NCBI RefSeq assembly: GCF_004340785.1
Contig: NZ_SLXS01000005.1
Span: forward strand, 124,001 to 188,000
DNA length: 64,000 nucleotides
Source: Tumebacillus sp. BK434
Lineage (GTDB): Bacteria; Bacillota; Bacilli; Tumebacillales; Tumebacillaceae
Reading direction: 5' to 3'
This document shows, in pieces, positions 24,880 to 33,030 of the stretch (position 1 is its first letter; every line of letters starts with the position of its first letter). Below the pieces are notes generated by a model. That model worked only from the letters and a program-made list of their open reading frames with translations. It did no database searches and had not been told where the DNA came from. A program made the translations under genes and the position numbers.

Positions 24880-26306
24880 CGCATTGTCTCCCGGTACTGA
24901 TAGCGCAGTGCCTCATCCGACTCGCCGGCTCTCTGTAGTTCCTGCCCGAGCAGCTCCCGCAAAAAGGGCAGTTCAAAGCGGGTCGAATGCCCTTGTTTAA
25001 ACTCCTCGTACACCGGCGAGAAGTACAGATAATCGACGGCGCAGACCTCGTAGATCGCCTCGGGATCGAGCGGCTGTCCGGCGAGCTTTGCGCCGACCTC
25101 ATACGTATCGTCCTCGTTCACGTTCACCAGCACCGTAAGTCCCGAGACTTGAATCCCGCCGACATAATGCCCGCGGAAGCCGTATCCTTTGCCGACGCGT
25201 TCAACATAGGCCGGATCGAGCCCTTTGTGCAGCACCGAGAGGATCTGCGCGCCCGTCAGCTCGATCACCACCGGGATGCTCGGCCCCGGAAAGCAGGTCA
25301 GCAGGTCAGCGCGGGTGACCGGCCCTGCGATCAGGCCATGCGAGATCAGCCCGGCGTTGATCATGGCGATCGGCGCGCCCGTCAAACGGCGCATGCCGTC
25401 GGTCAGCACGTTCGCCAGGGGAGAATCCCCGGCCAGCGCATGCTCCAGCGGCCGGTCAAGCTCAGCGACGACCTGCGTCAGCTGCTCCGCCGCATGCTCC
25501 TGCCAGTGGGCGAGCAGATGCAAGAGATCGGCATCGGGCGGCGTGCTGTCATCGCGCGGCACCGCGCCGCCTTCATAGGAGACGATCTTACCTGCCGCTT
25601 CATCCCATTCCACCGCCAGATGCCCGTAATGCGAGCCGTAGCAGCCGGCTTGGCAGATGAGCGTGTTGCCGACCCGCTCCGGTTCCCGCAGCACGTGGTG
25701 CGTATGCCCGCCGAAGATGATGTCGATCTCCGGGAGCTCCTCCGCGATCTGGCGGTCGCTGTTCAGCCCCAGATGGGACATCAGCACGATCAGATCGACC
25801 TCCTGGCGCTTGATCTCCGGGAGCAGCCGTGCGAACGTCTCTCGGGGATGCTCAGCGTGGACGCCAAACATTTTGTAAAAATCAGAAAAGGCCACCGTCA
25901 GCCCCAGCACCGCCACCCGCACACCGCCGCGCTCGATGATCACATACGGCTCAAACTCCGCGATCGGCTCTCTTGTCTCCATGTCGAACAGGTTGGCGAC
26001 CAGCACCGGCACTTCCGCCATGTTGACCAGGTCGGGCCAACTGCCCTTGGGCAAGGTCAGCCCTTCGTTGTTGCCAAACGTCCACGCATCGTATTCCATC
26101 TGCTTGAGCAGCGCGGCGTTGGTGCGCCCAAACGTGCCTTCCGTCTCCATCCGCTTGCGGTCGGCATGATCGCCGATCTCCAAGGTAAACACCGTTTCGC
26201 CTGCCGCCAAAGCGGTTTCGCGGCGGCGGCGCAGTTGGGTCGCGACTTGCAGATACTCTTCAAAATGGCTGTGTACATCGTTCGTATGAAAAAAGTGGAT
26301 TTTCAT
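24876..26306 (-). CDS. Bifunctional metallophosphatase/5'-nucleotidase (YunD-like)
   Basis: 476 residues from ATG 26306 behind GGGAG. The N-terminal calcineurin-like domain starts at FFHTNDVHSHFEE and has EIGDHAD, FGNNEGLT (the YunD-type variant of GNHE), LMSHLGLNSD and FGGHTHH metal-ligand motifs. The C-terminal 5'-nucleotidase domain (about 270-470) includes NAGLISHGLIAGPVTRADLLTCFPGP. There is no signal peptide, unlike exported 5'-nucleotidases, so it probably acts in the cytoplasm on nucleotides or related phosphomonoesters. It forms an operon with nth. Confidence 0.9.
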   Translation of the reverse strand: MKIHFFHTNDVHSHFEEYLQVATQLRRRRETALAAGETVFTLEIGDHADRKRMETEGTFGRTNAALLKQMEYDAWTFGNNEGLTLPKGSWPDLVNMAEVPVLVANLFDMETREPIAEFEPYVIIERGGVRVAVLGLTVAFSDFYKMFGVHAEHPRETFARLLPEIKRQEVDLIVLMSHLGLNSDRQIAEELPEIDIIFGGHTHHVLREPERVGNTLICQAGCYGSHYGHLAVEWDEAAGKIVSYEGGAVPRDDSTPPDADLLHLLAHWQEHAAEQLTQVVAELDRPLEHALAGDSPLANVLTDGMRRLTGAPIAMINAGLISHGLIAGPVTRADLLTCFPGPSIPVVIELTGAQILSVLHKGLDPAYVERVGKGYGFRGHYVGGIQVSGLTVLVNVNEDDTYEVGAKLAGQPLDPEAIYEVCAVDYLYFSPVYEEFKQGHSTRFELPFLRELLGQELQRAGESDEALRYQYRETMR

Positions 26307-26352
26307 CGCTCCCACTCCCGTTTCCCCACTGTTTTCCTTATTTTATCATAAA

Positions 26353-26378
26353 AAAGACCACGCAAACGCGCGGTCTTT
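26353..26378 (-). terminator. Terminator of the small acidic protein gene
   Basis: AAAGACC/GGTCTTT with inner CGC/GCG pairs; the minus strand continues with TTTTTTATGAT. It separates the 26377-26556 gene from the 5'-nucleotidase. Confidence 0.8.
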
Positions 26379-26556
26379 AGTCATCCGAACCGTTGTCGTT
26401 TTCATCGAACGACAAGCGGCAGACCATCGTCGTATCGCCTTGCTCCCGCTCCTGCCGGGTGGCCGGGCGCTGGAACTCGTCATCCTCCAGACCGGGCGCC
26501 ACCGTCGGCTCCTGCTTGCGGTGGTAGAGCTGCTCCTGATGCTCGTTCTGCTTCAT
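26377..26556 (-). CDS. Small acidic hypothetical protein
   Basis: 59 residues from ATG 26556, eight bases after GGAGGTGAT. It is hydrophilic and looks disordered, rich in Glu, Gln and Asp (KQNEHQEQLYHRKQ, then RQEREQGD) and ends DENDNGSDD. No family recognised. The strong ribosome site and a dedicated terminator support a real gene; small acidic proteins of this kind are common in spore formers. Confidence 0.6.
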   Translation of the reverse strand: MKQNEHQEQLYHRKQEPTVAPGLEDDEFQRPATRQEREQGDTTMVCRLSFDENDNGSDD

Positions 26557-26663
26557 CAACCATCACCTCCGTCACCTGTAGTATCTCTAAAAAATGTTGT
26601 TTTACCAGTTGGCATCAAGGGTAAGATAGAGTCGTCCAATGTTCAAGGAGGTTAGGTTGTGCC

Positions 26664-27146
26664 GTGCCCTTCATCATCATGTTTCTCGTCTCTTGGACCG
26701 CTTTCTTCCTGTTTGCCGACCGCTCCCGCTGGCGCAGCTTGCTTCCAGCTTGCATGCTCGCCAGCTTAATGAGCCTGACGTCCGACGTGCTGGTCACCCA
26801 TTACCCGATCTGGAGCTATTATGACCTGTCGCATCACAAGATTCCGGTGTGGCTGAAGCTGCTCGACGACTTTGGCATCTATCCGGTGACGACCTACTTG
26901 TTTTTGCAAAATTATCCGCTGGCGGCTTCTCGGCTCAAAAGGGTTCGGTATTTCATATATTGGACATCCTTCACGATCACGCTTGAGCTGCTGTTTTGCC
27001 TGATGGACTGGATGGTGCATAGTCAAAGCTGGTCGCTCCCGCTGTCGTACGCTGCCGACTGGATGATCTTCTTTGTCCTGCTGCGCTTCTTCCTGCTGGT
27101 CAACCGAACGATTAAGATTTTCTCAGGTAAAACCCTTGAACGATAG
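26664..27146 (+). CDS. CBO0543-family membrane protein
   Basis: 160 residues from GTG 26664, twelve bases after AAGGAGG, a rather long spacing but the only in-frame start nearby. Four or five membrane helices are visible, with HKIPVWLKLLDDFGIYPVTTYLFLQNYP between helices. This pattern matches the CBO0543 family of spore-former membrane proteins with no known function. It ends at a strong hairpin. Confidence 0.75.
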   Translation: MPFIIMFLVSWTAFFLFADRSRWRSLLPACMLASLMSLTSDVLVTHYPIWSYYDLSHHKIPVWLKLLDDFGIYPVTTYLFLQNYPLAASRLKRVRYFIYWTSFTITLELLFCLMDWMVHSQSWSLPLSYAADWMIFFVLLRFFLLVNRTIKIFSGKTLER

Positions 27147-27171
27147 CGCAAAAAAGAAAAAGTGAAAAATG

Positions 27172-27201
27172 AAAAACTCCTTGCGTCCAGCAGGAGTTTT
27201 T
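27172..27201. terminator. Terminator between CBO0543-type gene and the peptide gene
   Basis: AAAAACTCCT/AGGAGTTTTT, 10 base pairs with a 10-base loop and T-rich tails on both strands. It ends both the plus-strand gene and the minus-strand TPR-peptide operon. Confidence 0.88.
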
Positions 27202-27241
27202 CTGTCCCCCATATCCCATTTTCCTCCGTTAGGAATCTGAA

Positions 27242-27517
27242 TTATCCGACAACTACTGCGATCATTGGCTCCGGCGGCTCGGTCTGTCCGACAACAGGCG
27301 CGCCCATCGGCTCCGGCGGTTCATTTTGTTCCAGCAGCGCCGGAGACATCGGTTCCGGCCGCTCGATGGCCTCCGGATTATAAGTAAACTCAGCCTTGAC
27401 AGCTGAGACTCCATGATTTCCCCCAAGTGTTGCGTCTGTTGCTCCCCCAGCCAAGAGTCCCCCACTCATGAGAAGAAGACTTGCGAATGTGATTCCCATC
27501 CAAACTTTGATTTTCAT
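27242..27517 (-). CDS. Exported peptide precursor with three 14-residue repeats
   Basis: 91 residues from ATG 27517 behind AGGAGG. Residues 1-24 are a signal peptide (KIKVWMGITFASLLLMSGG). The C-terminal 40 residues hold three tandem units: ERPEPMSPALLEQN (52-65), EPPEPMGAPVVGQT (66-79) and EPPEPMIAVVVG (80-91). Each is followed by or ends in a hydrophobic tail that could be released as a short peptide. The gene lies 15 bases after a TPR protein gene in the same transcript. This is the arrangement of Rap-Phr and similar quorum cassettes. No database family is recognised; the signalling role is inference. Confidence 0.7.
   Translation of the reverse strand: MKIKVWMGITFASLLLMSGGLLAGGATDATLGGNHGVSAVKAEFTYNPEAIERPEPMSPALLEQNEPPEPMGAPVVGQTEPPEPMIAVVVG
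27245..27364 (-). repeat. Three tandem 42-bp repeats inside the peptide gene
   Basis: The block CATYGGYTCCGGC recurs at 27263, 27305 and 27347, exactly 42 bases apart, and encodes the EPPEPM units. The copies differ at some bases but keep the protein motif, so the repeat is under protein-level selection or recent in origin. Confidence 0.9.
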
Positions 27518-27532
27518 AGGAACTACCTCCTC

Positions 27533-28630
27533 TTAACCAATTAGTTGGACTGCATTCTGGCTGTACTGCTTTGCAAGTTCTTCGAGACCGACTCTTTCGC
27601 AATCGTTGGCGATCTTTTGCAACAGCGAGACGACTTTGTGCTGCGTGTCATCGCTGCCGGCCAGGAACGTGGCACGAGAAGCGCAAACTTCCAGTTCATC
27701 GTAACGCCCAAGCGCAAACAGGATTTGCGCCCAAGACTCCAGGCAGACCACCTCTTTGTCCTGCAGACGGTACTGATGGCAGATCGCGATGGCTTGCGTG
27801 ATGTAGTTCATCGCCGCATACCAGTCATTTTCCGAGATCAGGTATTTTGCGATCGAATGCAGCGTGGTCGCCTGGCCGGAGAAGTCTTGAATGCGCTTCT
27901 TCATCTCCAGCGACATCCGCCATGCGGCGATCGCTTCCTCCATGCGTCCCAGATCCCGCATCAGTTCCGCGTAATTGTGCCACGTGCGCGCAAGGTGCAG
28001 GTAGTCCTTGTGCTTTTCAAAACCGCCTCTAGCCCGCGTCAAGTACTCATACGCTTCATCGAAACGCTTCTGCTCCTTGTAGCAGATGCCAAGAAGCATT
28101 TCCATCAGCGCAACGTCATGCTCTTCGCCGTAATCTGCAAACCATTGCAGAGCGCGGCCGGCATATTCGACAGCCGAGTCGTAACGGCCGAGATATTCAT
28201 AGACGAGCGCGATGTTTTGCCAGAGAATGGCGAGGTCCCGGCCTTGCGGACGGTTCGAGCTCTGCCCCTGCTGTTCGACCGAGAGCAGGAAGGAAAGCGC
28301 CTCGTTGTACATCCCCACTTTAATGTACATGCGGCCCTTCATGCGCAGCGCGGTCAACACCAGATCCTGCTCGGCTTCCCCTTCCGCTTGCGAAACCCAA
28401 TGAAACCACGAAAGCGCCAGCCAATGTTGGCGTAACTTTTCAAGAAGCTTGCCGATGCGAAGTGCCAAGGAATAGTCAGCGTGAAGCCGTACGATCGATT
28501 CCCAAGCGGTCAGTTGATCGCCGATCAGTTCCAAAACTGTATCAGAGTCGTTCTCAACCAACAGCTCCAGCTTGTTAAGTTCTTGCACTAACTCTTGCGC
28601 AGTACGGATTGTAATCATGGACTCCAACAC
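27533..28630 (-). CDS. TPR-repeat protein, Rap-like
   Basis: 365 residues from GTG 28630, seven bases after AAGGAG; a TTG next to it or ATG 28618 are alternatives. There is no DNA-binding domain. The first 60 residues are helical (TAQELVQELNKLELL) and the rest are TPRs, such as LWQNIALVYEYLGRYDSAVEY and TWHNYAELMRDLGRMEEAIAAW. Length and layout resemble Rap proteins, which bind response-regulator partners and are inhibited by exported pentapeptides. The downstream exported repeat peptide fits that model. The partner is unknown. A near-consensus promoter sits at 28720-28748. Confidence 0.8.
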   Translation of the reverse strand: MLESMITIRTAQELVQELNKLELLVENDSDTVLELIGDQLTAWESIVRLHADYSLALRIGKLLEKLRQHWLALSWFHWVSQAEGEAEQDLVLTALRMKGRMYIKVGMYNEALSFLLSVEQQGQSSNRPQGRDLAILWQNIALVYEYLGRYDSAVEYAGRALQWFADYGEEHDVALMEMLLGICYKEQKRFDEAYEYLTRARGGFEKHKDYLHLARTWHNYAELMRDLGRMEEAIAAWRMSLEMKKRIQDFSGQATTLHSIAKYLISENDWYAAMNYITQAIAICHQYRLQDKEVVCLESWAQILFALGRYDELEVCASRATFLAGSDDTQHKVVSLLQKIANDCERVGLEELAKQYSQNAVQLIG

Positions 28631-28719
28631 TCTCAGCTCCTTCCGACTTCATCTTGTACTCGGCGTTTTGCGTCCTGCTGTCTGTTCGCCTTTTTGTTTG
28701 GTCTTGCGTGTTTAGAACT

Positions 28720-28748
28720 ATAATATGTGTTTGTAACTACTTTATCAA
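28720..28748 (-). promoter_or_regulatory. Sigma-A-type promoter of the TPR-peptide operon
   Basis: On the minus strand TTGATA and TATTAT are separated by exactly 17 bases in a strongly AT-rich stretch, about 90 bases upstream of the TPR gene. This is one of the best sigma-A matches in the window. Confidence 0.75.
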
Positions 28749-28851
28749 GAGATTCCTGACAACTTATTATAATCTGACTAAACTTCCTATTATTCTCGTT
28801 TATTCGACAAAAAACTCGAAGCTGAATGATTTGATATTCATTAGAAAGAAA

Positions 28852-28884
28852 GACGCTTGTATACCGTTACGGTAGACAGGCGTC
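28852..28884 (-). terminator. Terminator of the UPF0637 gene
   Basis: A hairpin with GACGC...GCGTC ends and a TACCG/CGGTA core, two mismatches, followed on the minus strand by TTTCTTTCT. Confidence 0.8.
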
Positions 28885-28895
28885 AAATTCCTCTG

Positions 28896-29528
28896 TTAAT
28901 TTGTGGAGAATGCCAATCGATACAGGGGCAGCAATGTTTCAAACGTCGTTTTCGCCTGCTCCATAAATTCTGCGGGGCTCATCTCGACCGCTGCTTGGCG
29001 GGGTATTTTGATGCCGATCATCACTTCCCCGTTCTTCTGCTTGGCGAGGCGCTGGGCGATGTTTTTAAAATCGGCCTGCTTCATCTCGCTTTGCACCATG
29101 CCGTTCGGATTCATATGATCCGGGTACCACAGGTAATGCGAGGGGATCGTCGCTTTGATGTCTTTGAGATGTTTGATCATCTGCTTGGCAAAGACGCCTT
29201 TCATCGGCGACTCGTAGATCAGGCCGAACTGAATGAACGCGTGCGTCTCCCAAGCGCCTATCTGAAAGTGCGGGTACATCTTGTAGCCGCGCTTGTTTTT
29301 GCTCCATGCCACCCAGGAGTCGCTCGGCGGGTTGGTTTTGCGGCGGGCATGTTTGGCGACGTGCGCAAACATCTCTTCCCCGGTCAGCTCGCTTAAGATC
29401 GGCACAAAGTCATCGCCAAGCTCCGTCAGCTTTACACGCAGGTTGGCGATCAGCGCAGCCATGCGCTCTTCGAGTCCCTCTACATTGAATACGTCAAAAT
29501 CTGCTTCGGTAAATCCGGTAAAGTTCAA
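28896..29528 (-). CDS. UPF0637 (DUF1054, YktB) family protein
   Basis: 210 residues from a TTG at 29528, nine bases after GAGGAG; this gives an N-terminus of NFTGFTEADFDVFNVEGLEE, which matches the family start. Conserved blocks include HVAKHARRKTNPPSDSWVAW, GYKMYPHFQIG and YESPMKGVFAKQMIKHL. The fold is known but the function is not. It lies 14 bases after the dehydrogenase gene and is probably co-transcribed. Confidence 0.9.
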   Translation of the reverse strand: MNFTGFTEADFDVFNVEGLEERMAALIANLRVKLTELGDDFVPILSELTGEEMFAHVAKHARRKTNPPSDSWVAWSKNKRGYKMYPHFQIGAWETHAFIQFGLIYESPMKGVFAKQMIKHLKDIKATIPSHYLWYPDHMNPNGMVQSEMKQADFKNIAQRLAKQKNGEVMIGIKIPRQAAVEMSPAEFMEQAKTTFETLLPLYRLAFSTN

Positions 29529-29542
29529 ATCGGCTTCGCTCC

Positions 29543-30493
29543 TCAATACCCTTTTTTCACGTCGATCACGTTTTGCATCATGCCGGGGGCTCCCGCATAG
29601 ATCGCCAGGTTGTGCAGGAAGATCGCTTGCGCACGCTCCATGTATTTGGGCGAACGCGAGGAGATGTGCGGTGTGAGGACGACGTTGTCCAACTCCCAGA
29701 ACGGATGATCTTCCGGCAACGGCTCCTGTTGAAACACATCGAGCCCGGCGCCGCGGATTTTCTTTTCCTGCAAGGCGGTCAACAGCGCCGCTTCGTCGAC
29801 CACGTTGCCGCGGGCGATGTTGATCAGCACGGCGCTTTCTTTCATCAAGCCGATCTCGCGCGCGCCGAGCAAGCCGTTCGTCTCGGCGGTCATCGGCACG
29901 ATCACCACCACGTAGTCGGAACGGGTCAGCACTTCATCGAGCCCGCTTCGATCAAACAGCTCGTCGAACTCAGGCAGGCTGCGCTTCGCAGTCGCGACGC
30001 CAAGCGTCGTCATGCCGAACAGCTTGGCCCGTTCGGCGATCTTGCTGCCGATCGCGCCTGCGCCGATCACGCCCAGCGTCTGGCCATCCAGCTCATCGAT
30101 GCGGATCGTGCGGTCCCAGTCGTGCGCTCGCTGCTTGTGGAACATCTCGACAAAGCGACGGGAGAACATCAGGATCAGGCCAAGCGTATATTCGCTCATC
30201 GGGCCGACATGAATGCCCCGCGCGTTGGTGACCAGAATGTTTTGCTGCTCGATCTGCCCGAACGGCATCAGTTCCAGACCGGCCGACAGCACATGAATCC
30301 ATTTCAGTTGCGGGCACCCCGCCACGATCTCCGCCGTCAAATCTTCTCCATATGTAATCAGAATCTCTGCCTCAGGCAGTTCCGGCAACGCTTCGGCGAT
30401 GCTCGGGAACACGCGAACGTCCAGCTCCGAGGCGATCTCTTTCATCTTGGCAACATGCCGGCTGCTGACCGGACAGGTGGTGACGAGTACCAT
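29543..30493 (-). CDS. D-isomer-specific 2-hydroxyacid dehydrogenase
   Basis: 316 residues from ATG 30493 behind AAGGGG; the frame is open for another 320 codons upstream but that part is antisense to the next gene. The NAD-binding site is TLGVIGAGAIGSKIAERAKLFGM. The catalytic Arg is in NIARGNVVDEAALLTAL, Glu in DVFQQEPLPEDHPFW, and His in VVLTPHISSRSPKYMERA. It belongs to the glyoxylate/hydroxypyruvate-reductase-like group. The substrate is not fixed by context. Confidence 0.92.
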   Translation of the reverse strand: MVLVTTCPVSSRHVAKMKEIASELDVRVFPSIAEALPELPEAEILITYGEDLTAEIVAGCPQLKWIHVLSAGLELMPFGQIEQQNILVTNARGIHVGPMSEYTLGLILMFSRRFVEMFHKQRAHDWDRTIRIDELDGQTLGVIGAGAIGSKIAERAKLFGMTTLGVATAKRSLPEFDELFDRSGLDEVLTRSDYVVVIVPMTAETNGLLGAREIGLMKESAVLINIARGNVVDEAALLTALQEKKIRGAGLDVFQQEPLPEDHPFWELDNVVLTPHISSRSPKYMERAQAIFLHNLAIYAGAPGMMQNVIDVKKGY

Positions 30494-30610
30494 GCTTTCA
30501 GCCCCTTCGCTTTTCTCTTTCTCCATTATGGAAAAAGTCGCGCGGGTACGCAAGCATCGGCAGGTGTTGTAAAATAGAGGAAGCTTACTAGAGAAGGGTG
30601 AGGTGGCAGC

Positions 30611-31492
30611 ATGAAGGTGTTTCTGACCGGGGCAAGCGGATTTGTCGGCCGGGAGATCGGAAAACGGCTGCTCGAAGCGGGCCATGAGGTGCGGGCGCTG
30701 GTGCACAGCAACAGCTCCCTGCCCTCTGGCATGCAGGCGGTGCAAGGGGACATTTTGAACCGGGAGAGTCTGGTCGCCGCTATGCAAGGCTGTGACGCGG
30801 TGGTGCATCTGGTGGGTATCATTCGCGAGGCACCGCGAAAGGGCGTGACCTTTCAGCGGATGCATGTGGAAGGAACACAGAACGTGGTCGATGCGGCGAT
30901 CGAAGCCGGGGCGCAGCGCTTTCTGCAGATGAGCGCGCTCGGGGCGCGGGCAGGCGCAGCCAGCCCGTACCACAAAAGCAAATGGGCGGCAGAAGAATAT
31001 GTGCGCAATAGCGGTCTGGACTGGACGGTGTTCCGCCCCTCGGTGATCTATGGCCCGGGCGACGGCTTTGTGACGCTGCTCGCAGGCGTTCTGAAACAAG
31101 CGCCCGCCTTTCCGATCTTCGGACATGGGCGCTTTCCCCTCTCGCCGGTGGCGCGGCATGATGTGGCGGAAGGATTCGTGCGGGCGCTGGAGCGTCCGGA
31201 GACGGCAGGTCAGGCCTATGAGGTCGGAGGACCGGAGCAGATCCCTTATCGCGACGTGATCCAAGGCATCGGCCGCGCGCTCGGCAAACGGCGGGTGCTC
31301 ACGTTCTCCGTGCCGGTCGCGCTGGTGCGGCCTGTGGTTTCGCTGCTCGAAGGGTTCTCGTTCTTCCCGATCACCTCTTCCATGCTGACCATGCTGCTCG
31401 AAGGCAACGCCTGCGACGCCGGCCGCTTCGCCGCCGATTTCGACCTGCAGCTGACCCGCTTTCAAAGCGGGATCGGCTACGTTCGCGACTGA
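30611..31492 (+). CDS. NAD(P)-binding protein, NDUFA9-like atypical SDR
   Basis: 293 residues from ATG 30611 behind GAGGTGG. An extended/atypical short-chain dehydrogenase with the N-terminal FLTGASGFVGREIGKRLLEAGHEV nucleotide site and the family segment CDAVVHLVGIIREAPRKGVTFQRMHVEGTQNVVDAA. Active-site-like YHKSKWAAEEYV is present. The group is annotated as complex I NDUFA9-type proteins, but in bacteria it is a general NAD(P)-dependent epimerase or quinone-linked protein. Its stop TGA abuts the stop of the convergent gene in a shared TGATCA, with no terminator between. Confidence 0.85.
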   Translation: MKVFLTGASGFVGREIGKRLLEAGHEVRALVHSNSSLPSGMQAVQGDILNRESLVAAMQGCDAVVHLVGIIREAPRKGVTFQRMHVEGTQNVVDAAIEAGAQRFLQMSALGARAGAASPYHKSKWAAEEYVRNSGLDWTVFRPSVIYGPGDGFVTLLAGVLKQAPAFPIFGHGRFPLSPVARHDVAEGFVRALERPETAGQAYEVGGPEQIPYRDVIQGIGRALGKRRVLTFSVPVALVRPVVSLLEGFSFFPITSSMLTMLLEGNACDAGRFAADFDLQLTRFQSGIGYVRD

Positions 31493-32023
31493 TCATTTGC
31501 CGGTCGGGACCAGCGTCGCCAGCTCGCGGTAGATCTCGAGAATCTCTTCATATTTCATCCGCACGAGGCCGCTTGATGACGGGGCGACAAAATCGATCAC
31601 GCCGGTCACAGCCGGCTCTGGCTGCACGCCCCACGGGATGCTGCGGTGGCCGTTGTACTCTTCATAGACGCCTTTGCCGACAAAACAGGCGACGTGCGGC
31701 TTGTAGGCTTCGATCAGTTGGCGCAGGCGAACGCGTCCTTCCGCATATTCAGCCCGGGTGATCTCATCGGCGCGGCGGGTCGGACGGGAGACGATGTTCG
31801 TAAAGCCATAGCCGATCTCCAGCAGTTCGCGGTCTTCCGTCGGCTTGATCAGCCGCGGGGTCAGGCCGGAATCGTGCAGCAGGCGCCAGAAGCGGTTGCC
31901 CCGACCGGCATAATTATGTCCGATCTCACCTGAGGTGAGCGACGGGTTGTATCCGATAAACAAAATGCGCAGCCCCTGCGTAATCGAGTCAGGGATGCCC
32001 TGTTGATGCTCATGGTCTGTCAT
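31493..32023 (-). CDS. Mismatch-specific uracil/thymine DNA glycosylase (MUG type)
   Basis: 176 residues from ATG 32023 behind GGAGG. The Mug/TDG family motifs are visible: LRILFIGYNPSLTSGEIGHNYAGRGNRFWRLLHDSGLTP (the GxNPS active-site block) and GFTNIVSRPTRRADEI. The motif near the C-terminus, DFVAPSSSGLVR, matches the intercalation/recognition loop. It removes uracil or thymine mispaired with guanine. Confidence 0.92.
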   Translation of the reverse strand: MTDHEHQQGIPDSITQGLRILFIGYNPSLTSGEIGHNYAGRGNRFWRLLHDSGLTPRLIKPTEDRELLEIGYGFTNIVSRPTRRADEITRAEYAEGRVRLRQLIEAYKPHVACFVGKGVYEEYNGHRSIPWGVQPEPAVTGVIDFVAPSSSGLVRMKYEEILEIYRELATLVPTGK

Positions 32024-32087
32024 ACATGTACCTCCCTCATTTACACATACTAGGTTCATCTGCCAGCCATAAAGGAGGAGCTTTGGG

Positions 32088-32423
32088 ATGAACCGTGCAG
32101 AAACTGTGTTCCAAAACCCGGCTTTCGGGGATGAAAGCGTCGGCAAAGTGAACAACTTCACCGGCACCGCTTTGACCACCAACACCTATTATTTCAAACC
32201 GGGGCAAATTCTCGATTATCAAAATCGCTTTGTCAGCGACCAAGTGTATGTCGTGCTTTCCGGCGAAGGACAATGCACGCTGGACAACGGGCAACAGGAA
32301 ACGATCAACATCGCGACCGGCTCAGTCGTATTTGTACCGACCGGCGTACAGTTTAAGATGACCAACTCGGGCAGTGAACAATTGATCTGTACCGAAGTCT
32401 GCCATCCGAACCATCAACGCTAA
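32088..32423 (+). CDS. Cupin-domain protein
   Basis: 111 residues from ATG 32088 behind AAAGGAGGAG. A single small cupin: FKPGQILDYQNRFVSDQVYVVLSGEGQCTL (motif 1, with unusual Asn/Arg/Asp in place of the metal His) and GSVVFVPTGVQFKMTNSGSE (motif 2). The usual HxH and H metal ligands are mostly absent, so it may bind a small molecule without a metal. No context for a substrate. It ends at a strong terminator. Confidence 0.82.
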   Translation: MNRAETVFQNPAFGDESVGKVNNFTGTALTTNTYYFKPGQILDYQNRFVSDQVYVVLSGEGQCTLDNGQQETINIATGSVVFVPTGVQFKMTNSGSEQLICTEVCHPNHQR

Positions 32424-32450
32424 AAAGTGTCTATCTCTAATGTACAATAG

Positions 32451-32484
32451 AAAACCCGACATTCCTTTCTGGAAGTCGGGTTTT
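32451..32484. terminator. Terminator after the cupin gene
   Basis: AAAACCCGAC/GTCGGGTTTT, 10 base pairs, with CCTTTTTTTTTTG downstream on the plus strand. Also placed to end the minus-strand gene at 32543. Confidence 0.9.
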
Positions 32485-32542
32485 CCTTTTTTTTTTGTAA
32501 TTCCCATTTAATCGCTGGGATTTGAATCGCCTAATAGTTGGC

Positions 32543-32908
32543 CTATGCAATCGTCAAATACTTCGCGAGCAGGTTGGGCAGTTCCAGGGTCAGCTTGGAG
32601 TTGGCAACCACTTCGTCACACCCTGCCTCTTCCGCCGCCCGGCGCGCATCGACGTTTACGTGGGGGCCATAGGCGAGGACCGGAACACCTGTCGCCTTTG
32701 CTTTGGCCACCGACTCCTGCCAGCCGTCGGTGACGGCAGTCAGATCGAGAATCAAAAGCGATGGGTGAATGTCAAGCTTCTCAACGATTTCCTCTTTCGA
32801 ATTGACCAGAATCACATGACCGCCAAGCTGGCTCGCCACCTCACCGATCCGAACGGAAAACATCAGATTGTTGACCCAAGCCAATATCGTCTTTACAGCT
32901 GCTTCCAT
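32543..32908 (-). CDS. Receiver-like (CheY-fold) protein
   Basis: 121 residues from ATG 32908 behind AAGGAG; the longer frame lacks a ribosome site. The sequence shows an alternating beta/alpha pattern: HVILVNSKEEIVEKL, then SLLILDLTAVTDGWQESVAKAKATGVPVLAYGPHVNVDARRAAEEAGCDEVVAN. LILDLT places Asp where the receiver phospho-acceptor would be, and VLAYGPH resembles the Thr/Ser and Lys strand but lacks the Lys. It is probably a degenerate receiver or related domain. It lies downstream of bioB with no obvious link to biotin. Confidence 0.65.
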   Translation of the reverse strand: MEAAVKTILAWVNNLMFSVRIGEVASQLGGHVILVNSKEEIVEKLDIHPSLLILDLTAVTDGWQESVAKAKATGVPVLAYGPHVNVDARRAAEEAGCDEVVANSKLTLELPNLLAKYLTIA

Positions 32909-33030
32909 GTACACTCTCCTTTCTCCCCAACATAATAGGAACGTTCTCTTAAGGTACGTATTATATAGCCTATCGAATTTTGACGTTCCCCGCAAGTGCC
33001 ACAGGCATTCTTTTTATTCTTTAGACGAAT

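Noticed and set aside
27245-27364. 42-bp direct repeats as a possible CRISPR or attachment site
   Set aside because: The repeats are contiguous, in frame and encode a regular peptide motif; there are no spacers and no cas genes.
30494-31465. N-terminal extension of the 2-hydroxyacid dehydrogenase to a 640-residue fusion
   Set aside because: The added part is antisense to the NDUFA9-like gene and low-complexity. ATG 30493 has a ribosome site and gives the normal family length.
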